Assembly: GCA_949752795.1 (NCBI GenBank) | Contig: OX457072.1 | Coordinates: forward strand, 62,001 to 126,000 | Origin: Hyperoodon ampullatus | Taxonomy: Eukaryota > Chordata > Mammalia > Artiodactyla > Ziphiidae | Direction: 5' to 3' | DNA length: 64,000 nucleotides | Shown here: positions 23,431-35,154 of the stretch, one piece after another | How the letters are laid out: each line of letters begins with the position of its first letter | Position numbering within the stretch: the stretch's first letter is position 1 | The notes under the pieces: generated by a model | Databases searched by the model: none | What the model saw: only the letters and a program-made list of their open reading frames with translations | Told to the model about the DNA's origin: nothing | Program-made: the position numbers and the translations under genes

Positions 23431-24852
23431 CTCTGTAGGATCCCGGAAGTGCGGGTCTCATTAAAGGTCGACAGAGGCTGGATTGCAGAACCCTTAGAGT
23501 CAGCATTGCGCCCCAGAAATAGTAAAGCAGAGGCTGGCCACCAGAATGTTGAGGGGTCAGTTGGAAGCCCATCCCTAAGGGTGCTGGCTGCACACGGCCT
23601 CCCCAGGTTTTTACGCCTGTACATGCTGGGGATAAGTATTTCCATCCTGATTCAGGACCTCTGATGTCACCGTTCACGTTGTTAATTAAGAACCCCATAG
23701 TTACACAGATGAAAACCCTATCAGGGCACTTGCTCCAGTGGTAAACAATTCTGAAGTTGGTCAGAGGTGGGGAATCATCTCCCATGCAGCCAGCAGCCTC
23801 CCTGCAAGGAGCGTCCTCATTGCAAAGCTGGGGGACGGTGCTGAGGCGTCTGTGAGTAAACGTGAGCTGAGCCCCAGGCCAGCTGCTGCTGAACTGTTCC
23901 CACCCTTCCCAGGTAAAACACCTGAATGTGTGCAAGGACTTGAAAGCCTAGAGGAAGGGCCGTGGAGCCACACCAGCGACAGCACGCAGGGCGACTTGGT
24001 GCCTGCAGGCCAGCCAGGGTGGTCCTGGCCCCAGACGCTCTTCTGGAAGCTTTCCATTTCCCTGAGTTATCCCTCCTGTCCCGGCCCCCACTGCTTTTTT
24101 CCTTCCTCACCTCTGCCCGGGGAGAAATTCCAGCGGCAGGTATGGGTGACACATCCTCTTCTTTAGCAGGTGGCAGCCCGGCAACTCCTGCAGAAAGTCC
24201 AGCAGAGCCCCACTCACACCAGGCCACCCACAAAGCCACGGCCCCTCACTCCCTCCCACCAGCCCAGCCCCGACACTGCTGACGGGGCAGAGAATATGGT
24301 GTCAGGCACAGCTGCAGGTACTCTTGCTGCCTGGAGCGGTGTTTATATTGACCTCAACACAGGCACACCTGGGGAGGGCTGGCCGGCCGGGTCAGGCTGC
24401 CCAGGTCAGCCAATCATCGCCCCTCAGGGGCTCAGAGTTGTAGAAAATGGGACTTGCTGCACCGGCCAGGTCCAAGGAACAGGTGTGGGGTCCTGAGGGT
24501 CAGGATAGACAAGGGGCTGCAACTCCAGCTTGTTTTCTAATCATTTATTCTGGTCCATGAGTGGGAGACAACTTCAAGAAGACCCTCTCATTAGGAGAGG
24601 AGTCAGGGAGAGAAGGGGTGGTGGGTGGAGCCAGGGGCCTGGTGCCCCGGCTGCAGTGGAAGCCTCTGGAAGACCAGGCAGAGGGAGGCTGCACAGAGTG
24701 ATGCCCAGGGTCACAGACCTGTCGGAGCTGCTGTTTGTTAGTTCAGGTCCTGCTCTGAGGTGCTCTGTGTCAGCTCAACCGACAGGTGGGCTGGGGGTGC
24801 TCTGCAGTGAGGGCTACGTGCACGGTTCCTGGGTGCCCAGCCCTGCCGTGTG
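23431..24852. other. No gene recognised
   Basis: GC-rich sequence with overlapping open frames on both strands and no recognisable product or splice structure. Confidence 0.5.
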
Positions 24853-25048
24853 CCTGCCCAGATGAGCTCCATACCCTGGGAGGGGCCTGACCACGAGAGC
24901 CCTGTGGGCTGCTGGGTGCCTGCCCAGGTGAGCTCCGTACCCTGGGAGGGGCCTGACCACGAGAGCCCTGTGGGCTGCTGGGTACCTGCCCAGGTGAGCT
25001 CCGTATCCTGGGAGGGGCCTGACCACGAGAGCCCCGTGTTCTGGGAGG
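24853..25048. repeat. 66-bp minisatellite, three copies
   Basis: The unit starting cctgcccaggtgagctccgt recurs at 24853, 24919 and 24985, period 66 bp, with few differences. Because 66 is a multiple of three, it keeps several frames open on both strands, with a repeated 22-residue peptide each. Confidence 0.93.
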
Positions 25049-26329
25049 ACGACGTGTGTATGAGCGTCCTCTCTGTACAGCCGGCACAGAGTTGCTTGGC
25101 GACTTCCCTGTGGGCAGCGCTGGGATGAGATGAGAACCAGGCCATGCTGCACGCTCCCTGAACCCCTGCCCATCCAGGGTAATGAGGTCAGTAGGCAGGT
25201 GCTGGCCATTGTGCTGCGTGAGGGAGGCCCCACGGGTACCTCGTTTCTTCCACCTGACACCACAGATGACCCACCCCCCCGCCCCGCCCCAGGACAGAGC
25301 AGACAGCCTGCCTGGGGCAGGGGGGAGCTCCTGGTGACTCTGCAGGGGAAATGAGAGGGACGGACCAGGCAGGAGGGGGTGGGAGCCCAGGCAGAGCCAT
25401 GGGGCTCGGGGCCAAGGGTGCCTTTCTGGGTCTGAGATGGGAGTGCATGTGCAGGTGGTGTGTGTGATCCAGGAAAGCTGCCCTCGGTGACGTGAGGCTG
25501 AACCTGCTTCAGAGTGACAAGCCTCCTGGATGATCCCAAAACAGGATAGTGAGACGGATCCTGTTAGAAGAAGGTAAGCGAATCCCCCCAAGAGGAGGCT
25601 CTGCGAGCTGGTCCCGGGAGGCGGGTGAAGGGAACAGGTGTGGAAGCTGCGGGGAGTGGGCAGTCCCCCTGGGCGGGCGGCGGGTGCAGACCCCACTCCG
25701 TGGCCTCACGTCTGTGCTTCTGGCTGGATTACCTGGCTTCTCGGAGCTTCAGCTTTCCAGTCTGCTCGTGGGGTGATGGTAGCATGGATTGACTAGTAAT
25801 TTGCTCAGAACAGCGTAGAAAGGGGTCTAGTGGAAATTCCACAGAACACCGTCAGTATGGGGATCCAGGCCCTGTTTCCCGCAGGTCTGTCTGCAGGATC
25901 AGTCCGAGCAGACTTGCAGCAGAGCCTGGGGACGGGCTCCGTTTGGTGGGTCCCCCGGTTTCCTGAATCTCGGAAGGAGCAGCTCCAGCGGGCAGTGGCA
26001 GGTTCATCCCACACCTGGAAGCATCCAGGCCTCAAGGTCCAGCAGCCCCCGAGCCCTGTGTCTGGGCTCCCAGGAGGCAGAGGGGACAGGCCAGCCTCCT
26101 CCTCGGCCCTCTTCCTGCCCAGAACATCCGAGGTCCAGGCCGTCATTAGGGAGAAGCAGCGATTCTGGCGTCTCTGAACTTGAAAACTTCTGCTCTGGAT
26201 ACTAACCCCCTGCTCTCAAGTAGATGGGGAAATAACACCTGTCTCCGGTTATCCACGGCTGCAACCATTCCCTAAGCACCGCTTGCTGAATTCATAGCCC
26301 ACTTTGGGTTACCGTTTATTTTTATTAAG
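25049..26329. other. Region upstream of SPIDR promoter, no gene recognised
   Basis: GC-rich, free of SINE and L1. Open frames on the minus strand that cross the minisatellite (24770-25696 and 24814-25539) are low-complexity and match nothing known to me. Confidence 0.5.
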
Positions 26330-26595
26330 GCCGGTCCTTGCCTGACAAAGCACACCACGTACGAGCTTTATTTGAAAAACCCCGCGCGGGTTTTTCAGCA
26401 GCTCCCTGACCAGGAGCGACGGCGGCGCTGCGGCCAGTCCAGCGCGTGCTCTGCCGGACCCGGGCCCAGTTACAGGCAGGCCGAGCAGCGCAAGACAACC
26501 CGGACCTACAGCTGGTGCGGGCGCCCGGTCCCCAGCGGGCGCACTGTAGGTCAGTGCCAGGAAGCGTGGGTAGCAGGGAACTCACGCCCCCGAGA

Positions 26596-26717
26596 GAGCG
26601 TCCGCCAATCGCAGAGTGCAGTGTAGCACGGCGCGCTGGGAGGGCGGTGCGTCCGGAGAAGCCCCGCCCCCAGCCCGAGCGTCCGCCAATCGCAGAGCGT
26701 GGTGTGTCGCGGCGCGC
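26596..26717 (+). promoter_or_regulatory. Duplicated CCAAT-box module
   Basis: The text gagcgtccgccaatcgcaga occurs at 26596 and 26677, an offset of 81 bp, and similarity continues to ggcgcgc in both. Each unit carries one CCAAT core (26605-26609 and 26686-26690). NF-Y pairs are a known feature of CpG-island promoters. Confidence 0.85.
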
Positions 26718-26795
26718 CGAGTTGGTTCGGCGCCGCGCGGCCTTCCGGCGGCCTGAGGGGGAAGGCACGCTCTGGAGGAGGCGGCGCGCACGAAG

Positions 26796-26828
26796 ATGCC
26801 CCGCGGAGGCCAGTCTCATGGCTCAAAG
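26796..26828 (+). CDS. SPIDR: SPIDR coding exon 1 (start codon and 11 codons)
   Basis: The exon begins at ATG in the context cgaagATGc and encodes MPRGGQSHGSK, close to the human N-terminus MPRG...GSK. It ends at AAG followed by the donor gtaggc at 26829, phase 0. The start is chosen for resemblance to SPIDR, for its place in the CpG island, and because the next exon's first residues (RKRNW) follow GSK as in the human protein. The 5' UTR lies upstream within the island, and its start cannot be fixed from sequence alone. An ATG in another frame at 26699 opens a longer frame, but it runs straight through the donor site and is not homologous to anything I know. Confidence 0.88.
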
Positions 26829-27290
26829 GTAGGCTGTGGGCCTCTGGGCGCCGTCTCCTCGGTCCCCCCACGTCGGCTTCGCCTGCGGGGCGTGGGGCGC
26901 GTGTGGCTGGTCCCGGGCTGGTGGGCGGCCGGGGCGTCTGTGGCGTGGACGCAGCCCGCGTTGGAGGCGGGGCGGGAGGGGCCGCCTCCCTGGAGGGCGA
27001 GGGTCGCGGCTGCGGGGCGACCGGAGCCGGTGAGCCCGGCCGTGCGGCCCGAGTCTAGGTGGTACTCGCGGGTCTCTGCTGGGCCGCAGCGCGACGGCGG
27101 TGTCCTGGGGTCCGGGAGGGCCTGCGTAGCCGCCGCGTCTGCGCCGCGCTGCCTCCCCTGCCCCTTCCGACGCCGGAGCGGGAGCGTCTCGGCCGAGTCG
27201 GGCGCGGGGTCCGCCTGGTGACCGCGCTGAGAGCGGCGCAGCTGCGTTCTGAGTGCATTGCGTTTGTCCTGCGTGTGCCCTTTACCTTTT

Positions 27291-27497
27291 TTTTTTTTTT
27301 TTTTTTGCGGTAGGCGGGCCTCTCACTGTTGTGGTCTCTCCCCTTGCGGAGCACAGGCTCCGGAGCACAGGCTCAGTGGCCATGGCTCACGGGCCTAGCC
27401 GCTCTGCAGCATGTGGGATCTTCCCAGACCGGGGCACGAACCCGTGTCCCCTGCATCGGCAGGCGGACTCTCAACCACTGCGCCACCAGGGAAGCCC
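27291..27497 (-). mobile_element. CHR-type SINE, antisense to SPIDR
   Basis: The T tract leads into gcggtaggcgggcctctcac and the copy ends ccaccagggaagccc. The target duplication tgccctttacctttt is at 27276-27290 and 27498-27512. Confidence 0.95.
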
Positions 27498-27512
27498 TGC
27501 CCTTTACCTTTT

Positions 27513-28834
27513 GAAAGCGATTTCTGAGCTCCTTGCTTACCGACATGCTTGTCTTGTCTTGTACTGAAAACGGAATGAAAGCAGACACTGACTCCTTTCT
27601 TGACTCCTCTTTTCTTACCAAAAAAGTTTCTGAAAAATAGTCCGCGCACGCTGGTTCAGCCGCCGTCTCACTGCTGTGTCTCCTTGCTCCTGGAATACCA
27701 TTGGTTGTCACACACGCTGTCAGTTTTGTGACTACCCATTTACGAAGTCCGGGAAGCCCATGACAAACATAACCTAACCCTGATTTCAAAACTACTAAAA
27801 TGTGAAGAAAGAAAAAACCAAGGAATCAAGGAAGTATGTTAAATTGTTGAAGCCCATGTAACTTGTGAACTTGGTCACTGTAGCATTTGACACATTTGCC
27901 ACTTGATTCTTTTCCTGTATTGCAACTGCTCATTTATTTCTCCTTGCTGCCTTCCTGCCAGGTTCTGACTTCTGACTTTGCGCCTTTTTCCTCACTTTCC
28001 AAGTTTGTTCTGGGCAGTCTCACACGTTGATGTTAGCTGTCCCTCTGTATGGACGATTTTCAGATGTGTATTTGACCTTTCCCTTGAGCGCGGTTTAAAC
28101 GCAGTGCACCACGAAGTTGTCACTCTCTCGCCCTTAGTCCCCTGGGCGCCAGCACTTCCTCCTGTGTTGTGCTGGTCTGAGCCTGTTGACACTGATGCTC
28201 TCTAATTGGGATTGCAGGGTGCACTTGGAGGAGCAAGGTTCATTCCTCACAGGCCCTGGAGGGTGCATGGTACACCCAAGGACCGCACGGTGATGTTGGG
28301 GGCGAGACACAGGGAGAGAGGTCTGCCTTTATTACGGCCTGAGGGTTAGGTGTCTAGAGTTTCGGGGATTCATTCTTCGTTGGCTAAGTTAAAGCAATAG
28401 CAGGGAGGGAGAAGCACGGTCACTCAAATGGTCAGTTATTTAGGTTACCAGGGCTTGTTGAAAGAGGAACCTTCATGGGTGGAGGCAGCCTAGTTCCTTA
28501 CCTGGTTGTTTTGCAAGTAGCTATGCCATACAGCTGGAGATACTTTTATTCAAGATGGATTTCTTCTAAACCGGATGCCACCTGGTAATCAGATGCTTAA
28601 TGTCAGGCACTTGCACTACATCCTCACTTAGAAATCTTCATGTTTTTGACTTGATACTCACTTTTCCCCTCGTCATTCTGTCAGTTTTCAAGACCTTATC
28701 ATAGCACCTGTCATAATCCCTTGAACATATTAGATACCTAATAGATATCTGATGAATGAATGAAAGGAGAACTAGTATAGAAGGTTTGCAAGTATTGTAG
28801 GTATGAAGAAACATGGGGAAATACCCTGGTCAGA
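27513..28834. other. Intron 1 sequence, nothing recognised
   Basis: Unique-looking sequence with no gene; a possible weak L2/MIR-like scrap lies near 28690-28770 ('gatatctgatgaatgaatga'). Confidence 0.4.
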
Positions 28835-28960
28835 AGACTTGGGTACCAGTCTCAGCTCTACAGCTAACTAATTTTATAATTCTGGGCAAGCCATGTAGAT
28901 CTTTCTGGACTCTTAAAATGGAAGTTGATATGTGCCTGAACTAACATGGTAGAATTGGGA
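28835..28960 (+). mobile_element. MIR fragment
   Basis: It has the MIR core order: 'gggtaccagtctcagctcta', 'ttctgggcaagccatg', 'ctcttaaaatgg'. Confidence 0.6.
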
Positions 28961-30309
28961 ATAGTTTTGGGAAAGGACTGAGTTGATAGATAAGAAAAGG
29001 AAGATGAGACTGAAGTACCTGAAATTGAAAGATGAAGAGGGAGGAGTCAGTGGTGACTCAAAACTTGAACCTGTGAAAAATGGGAAGCTTGGGGAGAGTT
29101 CGTTGCTTCCTACCTGATGTTAGGATATACAGATACGGGAACCTTAAGGCCCAGGGAGAGATTAGGCTCCAAGTTGCTCCACGGCTGGGTGTATTTTATT
29201 TCTTTCTTCCCTCCTGCCTTTGCCCCCTCACTGTCCTTTCAAGTGCTACGATTCTTATTCCCTCTAAGCTTTGTCTTCTCCCTTTGCTAAATAGTCAAGA
29301 ACGACCAGATACTCCCTTTACCTGTCAGTCGCTTACCTTCCGAGATTTCCTGACCCTCCCCGCGCTCTCACAGTTCCTTCTGCCTCCGCAGACTGAATCA
29401 TAGCTCTCCCCCTTCTCTTTCTCACTGAAAGGAAAACTGTATCTTGGTAAGGTCATAAAGGAGAAATAAAGGAACGCCATATCTTTCTGATGACACCCTC
29501 CTTCTCTACTCCTTTGGGTCCTCATCAGAAAACCTTAGTTTATTTCTGGTGCTTCTTTCATAATGGCAAGGACATAGTAATTTTTAATTAAATGCAGTGT
29601 ACGTGTCATTTCAAAGAAGTTGTTTCTCTTTCAAGCAAGGGAAACATCGCTTCTTTGAAGCAGGAGGGGGAGGAGCCGAGGAGAGAATGAGGACCTGGCT
29701 TCTGTCACAGAAGGGACGAGTATTAGGTAGTAGGAGTGTTCTTCCTCGGAGACTATGGGGAAGAAGGAGAGCTCAGCAGATGGGAGGTCTGCTGAGCTTT
29801 ATAGTGGCTTATTTTAACCTTAGGGAAGATGTGACGACTTGCGCTATGATGGTGACAAGGAGAGGTAAAGGCAGGCATGGGTGTGGAACTTGTGTATGTA
29901 AGTGTGTGTGAGAGTAGAGGGGTAGGGAATGGTAAGAGTGTTTACCAGCATTGACCAAGGACAGGTAATAAGAAAATATGGGGAGGGCCACTCTCATTTG
30001 TGGGTCTTTTCATCCTAGCCTTGTGGGTTGGTGATTGGTAAAGTGAATTGGTAGAAGGGTAGGAGTCTTAATGCTTGAAAGGAAACACTGACGTAGTTGG
30101 CCGTAAGAGTGCAGAGTGGCAGGTGAGACATCATGATTAGGAGGAGGCTAGTGGCTGATACCATGACTGGACTTGAGACTTCGAAGTTCCAGTGATATTC
30201 CCAGGTTCTCAACCCGGTCGGAAAGCTCAGCTGCTGTTATGTGTCTTTGTGTGGAAGGTGCACATGACAGTTATTGCTAGACACTTCTGTTAAAGTGAGA
30301 TAATGCAGA
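28961..30309. other. Intron 1 sequence, nothing recognised
   Basis: No gene or clear repeat seen. The longest frames are 29080-29403 and 29597-29911 on the plus strand, without recognisable domains. Confidence 0.4.
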
Positions 30310-30548
30310 ATCAGTGGCTGGAATCTTTATTTCTGGAATTAGACATGCATGGGAGAAAATCCTGACATGTTGCTTACTAGCTCTCTGACCAGCACAATAT
30401 ACACAGCATTTCTAAGTTGTAGCTTCTTTGTCTATCAAATGGGGGTAATACCAGTCTTGCAAGGTTGGTATGAGGGTTAAATGATGAGAACGGCATGAAA
30501 TGATGTACTGAGCGTATAAGCACTCAATGAACGTTAGTGATAATGAAA
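30310..30548 (+). mobile_element. MIR element
   Basis: MIR landmarks in order: 'ttgcttactagctctctgac', 'aaatgggggtaataccag', 'gtatgagggttaaatgatga', 'ataagcactcaatgaacgtt'. Confidence 0.8.
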
Positions 30549-31093
30549 GCAGTTAATAATAAAACACCATGATAATGAAAGAAATTTCTAGATGAGGACA
30601 AAGCTGTTGTTCATCCTCTACTGTTTTGCCTTTTGATTTCTCCGGAATTGCTTCACTCAGTTTGTTGAACAAGGAATAGGAAGAGGGCTTAGTTTAAAGT
30701 TGCTCAGTGGTGGAGGGAGATTCTCCCCTAGGTATCGTGGTAGGAGTACCTTATGGTTCCGGTTTTAGCCCTTGGTAATCCCACTGGATGATTGACCAGT
30801 GGCTCTGCTTCTCAGAACTGGACTCCTTAGTACTGATAGCTTAGTCTAGAGGTTGTCTTATCCTTAAAATGGAAGGAAAGGAGAACTAACATTTATTGGA
30901 GACTCTTCATAGGTCAGGTACTTCACATATGTATTTCCTGTAAGGGGAAGATATTTTCTTTGAAATCAAAATAATACATGCTTATAGATGAGAGCAGTCG
31001 TATGGAAAGATTCTCACGAAAACCAGCAGTGGTTGCCCCGCTCCTTCCTGCACTGAGTCACGTCCCTGAAGGCAATCCCTGCTTAAAATTGAG
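30549..31093. other. Intron 1 sequence, nothing firm
   Basis: No gene seen; possible ancient repeat scraps near 30885-31000. Confidence 0.4.
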
Positions 31094-31858
31094 GTGATCG
31101 TAGAACCACAGAGCAGTTGTAAGGAATTACAGACATCTCATGTATTCTTCATCCAGTTGGCCACAATGGTAACATTCTGCAAAACTGTAGTACAATATCA
31201 CCACCAATGTATTGACATTAGTACAACTGTCTTATTCACATCTCCCCAGATGTGCGTCTGTGTATACGTGTGTGTGTGTTTAGTTCTGTACAATTTTATC
31301 ACATGTATAGGTTCACGTATCTACTACCACAGTCAAGATACTGAACAGTTTCATCAGCATAGGATCCTTTTTATAATCACACCGACTCCCATTAACTCCC
31401 ACCCCTAAACCCTGGCAGTCATTAGTCTATTCATTATTTAAAAGTTTTTGTCATTCAGAAATGTTATTGGGATAGAATCATACAGTTTATAACCTTTTGA
31501 CATTGTTTTCCTTATTTTTTTCCCACTCAGCATAAAGCTCTTGTCCAAGTTGTGTATATCAGTAGTTTCTTCATTTTTATTGCGGAGTCGTGGTCCATGG
31601 AATGGATGTACCACAGTTTCACTTAGCATTTTACCTGTTGAAGTACATCTGGGCTGTTTCCAGTTTCTGGCTATTAGAATAAAGCTGCTGTGAACACTTG
31701 TGTACAGGTGTTTTGGGGAACATAGGTTTTTATTTCTCTAAGATAAATGCCCAAGAGTGTAATTGCTGGGTCATATCGTAATTTGATGTTTAGTTTTATA
31801 AGAAACTAACAAACTTTTCTAGAGTGGCTGTACAATATTACACTGGCAATGTATGAGT
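31094..31858 (-). mobile_element. Old L1 3' UTR fragment
   Basis: Reads as reversed L1 3' sequence: 'gatagaatcatacagtttat', 'ctgggctgtttccagtttct', 'agtgtaattgctgggtcata'. No frame survives. Confidence 0.7.
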
Positions 31859-33345
31859 GATTCAATTTCATAGATAATAAATTCATGCTTTTAAAGTACA
31901 GAATTCAGTGGTTTTAGTATATTCACAAAGTTGTACAAATATTTCTTATTATAGAATATTCTCATCACACTGAAAAGGAACTCCATGGCTGTTAGTAGTC
32001 ATTCCACATTCTCTCCTTCCCCATCCCCCTGGCAACCACTCAGCTACTTTCCATCTGTATAGATTTGCCTATTCTGGACATTTCATGTAAATGGAATAAC
32101 ATATGGTCTTTTGAGACTGGCTTTTTCACTTAGCCTAACGTTTTCAGGGTTCATCCATTGTTGTAGATGTATCAGTACTTCATTCCTCTTTATGGTTGAA
32201 TAATTTTTCATCGTATGGTATACATTAAAAAAATTCCATTCAGCAATTGATGGATATTTGGATTATTTACACTTTTTGGTTGTTAGGAATGATGCTGCTA
32301 GGATCATTTGTGTACCAATTTTTGTGAGGATGAAAGTTTTCATTTACCTTGGATGTAAACCTACCAGTGGAATTGATGAGTCATATGGTAATTGTATGCT
32401 TAAATTTTGAGGAACTGCCAAACTGTTTTCCAAGTGGTTACATTTTTTAGTCTCACCAGCAAGGAATGAGGATTCTAATTTCTCCGCATGCTTGTCAATA
32501 CTTGTTATTGCGTTCTTTTGACATTAGCCATCTTAATGGGTAAAAAGTGGTATTTTATTGTTTTGGTTTTGATTTGCGTTTCCCTAATGACTAATTATGT
32601 TGAGTATCTTTTCATGTGTTTATTGGTCATTTGTGTATCTTCTTTGAAGAAATGTGTATTCAAATTACTTGCCCATGTTTTTTTTTTTTTTAATTTGGCT
32701 GTGTTGGATCTTCGTTGCTGCGTGTGGGCTTTCTCTAGTTGTGGCGAGCGGGGGCTACTCTTCATTGCGGTGTGCGGGCTTCTCATTGCGGCGGCTTCTC
32801 TTGCTGGGGAGCACAGGCTCTAGGTGCACGGGCTCTAGAGCGCAGGGTCAGTAGTTGTGGCGCACGGGCTTAGTTGCTCCGCGGCATGTGGGATCTTCCC
32901 GGACCAGGGCTCGAACCCGTGTCCCCTGCATTGGCAGGCGGATTCTTAACCACTGCGCCACCAAGGAAGCCCTTGCCCGTGTTTTAGTTGGATTTGTCTT
33001 TTTATTGTTGAATTGTAAGGGTTCTTTATAAATTCTGTATACAGTTTCCTTACCAGATATGTGGTTTGCAAATATTTTCTCCCATTCTGTGGGCTTGCTT
33101 TTCATTTTCTTGATGAGGTCATTTGAAGCACAAATGTTTAAAATTTTTGATGAAGTCCAGTCTTTTTACTTTTTGTTGCTTATGCTTTTGGTGTCATATC
33201 TAAGAAATCACTTAGGTCATAAGTCATAAGGGTTTATTCATATGTTTTCTTCTAAGAGTTTCTAGTTTTAGCTCTTACATTTAGGTCTGTGGTTCATTTG
33301 GAGTTAATTTTTGTATGTGGTGTAAGGAAAGGGTCTACCTTCATT
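31859..33345 (-). mobile_element. L1 fragment (3' end), SINE-interrupted
   Basis: Reversed L1: 'aaagtacagaattcagtggt', 'ccatccccctggcaaccact', 'gtttccctaatgactaatta', 'ttgcaaatattttctcccat', to 'catttggagttaatttttgt'. A SINE splits it at 32682-32971. Confidence 0.85.
32682..32971 (-). mobile_element. CHR-type SINE inside L1
   Basis: Ends ccaccaaggaagcc. The target duplication cttgcccatgtttt / cttgcccgtgtttt is at 32668-32681 and 32972-32985. Confidence 0.93.
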
Positions 33346-33563
33346 CTTTTTTTTTTTTTTTTTTTTTTTTTGCGGTATGCGGTCCTCTCACTGTTGTGGC
33401 CTCTCCTGTTGCGGAGCACAGGCTCCGGACGCGCAGGCTCAGTGCCCATGGCTCACGGGCCCAGCTGCTCCACGGCATGTGGGATCCTCCCGGACCGGGG
33501 CACGAACCCGTGTCCCCTGCATCAGCAGGAGGACTCTCAACCACTGTGCCACCAGGGAAGCCC
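33346..33563 (-). mobile_element. CHR-type SINE
   Basis: A long T tract leads into gcggtatgcggtcctctcac and the copy ends ccaccagggaagccc. It sits at the edge of the L1 at 31859-33345. Confidence 0.93.
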
Positions 33564-34703
33564 AAGTTGTAGATTTTAATTTCTGTTCTTTTAAGGAGCA
33601 AAACCTCTGGAGCATCAGAAAATTCCTATTAAGCAAAGAAAAGCAGCAGAATACAATGTTGTCTATCTTAAGGATACAACTAAAGCATATATAATCAGAA
33701 GATGCAAATAGGGCAGCAGTATATTAAAACAGTTGTGTCAGGTTGCCGGCTTGGTGCCTGGTACATAATTTTGTACTCAGTTTTTGGAATGGACAAATAG
33801 TGGAATAGGGTGATGCTTTTAAAAAAATTTATTGTAATGTTAAGACAAATAAAAATGGAGTACTTTTGTAAAGATTGAAACACACATGAACAGTTTCTTA
33901 AAAAGTTATGTGTAAGAAAGCTTGTCCAGTTGGTGTAGCTCTAGATTATCTCCTCTTAAAAGCTATGACCGAGAAAAACAGTACATATCATCTACCCAAC
34001 AACTAATTTATTTATAGAAAGAAGAGAAACATACTTAGTGCCTGAGTTCTGGCCACAATTTTACTAAGATCTCAAAAATATTTATCTTTGAACATTCTGT
34101 ATAAGTTCCTCCTTATTTTGAACCAGTTTTGTTGAATTCTGCATTCAGTTCTTGTCACTTAGGCATTAAAATAATATAGGTAACAAATGTACACTTATGA
34201 GTGTGGAGAAATCCATTAATCAAAGGGAAAACAGTTTTGAGGAGAGGTTAATGAAGAAATCACATTGCAGTAGTTGAAGAATAAAATCTTTGTGTTGACA
34301 AATCTCTGTATAAGTGTGCTGGGGGAGAGAAGGAGCAAGGGATAGCATGATGGGGTGAGAGAGAGTTTTAAAAAAAGTTAATGAGGAACTTGTGTATGGT
34401 TGAATGATGGCCTAAGGGGTGGAACAGATTAAGATAGGAAACTTTGGAATCCTGAATGCAGTGTCTCATGACTGGCATCCTGTTCTTCATGTTGAGGATT
34501 TTCTTCTTATAGCCTCAAGCCACTGGGATGTAAGCTTTCTGTTTCTTCCTCAGCCTTTTTAAAAATTCAGTAGAGCCTATAGCATTTTTACTTTTTTACC
34601 CAACCTTGTGTATTTTACTGCAGCAGAATATTCCAAGCATGTGCAGAGAAGCTTGTTCTGTGTTTAGTTTACCTGTATGGTAAAGCCATACAGGTTGGAT
34701 TTT
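33564..34703. other. Intron 1 sequence, nothing recognised
   Basis: AT-rich unique-looking sequence without a gene. Confidence 0.4.
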
Positions 34704-34994
34704 TTTTTTGGCTGCACTGGGTCTTCGTTGCTGTGCGTGGGCTTTCTCTAGTTGCGGTTAGTGGGGGCTTCTCTTGTTGCATAGCATGGGTTCTAGGCGC
34801 TCAGGCTTCAGTAGTTGTGGCGCCCGGGCTCAGTAGTTGTGGCTCGTGGGCTCTAGACCGCAGGCTTAGTAGTTGTGGTGCACGGGCTTAGTTGCTCCGT
34901 GGCATGTGGGATCTTCCCAGACCAGGGCTTGAAGCCGTGACCCCTGCATTGGCAGGCGGATTCTTAACCATTGCACCACCAGGGAAGTCCCTAG
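34704..34994 (-). mobile_element. CHR-type SINE, long variant
   Basis: Runs from tttttggctgcactgggtct to caccagggaagtcccta. The target duplication aggttggatttt is at 34692-34703 and 34995-35006. Confidence 0.93.
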
Positions 34995-35154
34995 AGGTTG
35001 GATTTTAATCCAGTGTTCTTGGTGGTGGTTCTCAAACTTTAATAGTGCCTAACTCACCAGGGTGGTTGGTGGGCCTCTCATCACTCAAGATTCTAATTTG
35101 AGGTTTGAGTATCTACTATCTCTAAAGGCATACGTGGTGATTCTGATGTGCATT

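Larger units (their letters stand above)
26330..27260 (+). promoter_or_regulatory. CpG island promoter of SPIDR
   Basis: This stretch is markedly rich in CG dinucleotides compared with the rest of the window and spans the SPIDR start codon. CCAAT boxes (NF-Y type, gtccgCCAATcgcagag) lie at 26605-26609 and 26686-26690, inside an 81-bp direct repeat. A GC box (gccccgcccc, Sp1/KLF type) is at 26661-26670 and another GC-rich run at about 26640. I see no TATA box close to the start codon, so dispersed initiation is likely, probably between about 26,690 and 26,790. CpG-island promoters with CCAAT and GC boxes are typical of housekeeping and DNA-repair genes and are often bidirectional; divergent transcription toward the left is possible but not shown. 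Confidence 0.85.

Noticed and set aside
24770..25696. Long minus-strand open frame (308 residues) and its overlapping partners upstream of SPIDR
   Set aside because: It crosses a 66-bp minisatellite whose period keeps frames open, is low in complexity, has equally long frames on the opposite strand, and shows no domain or splice pattern.
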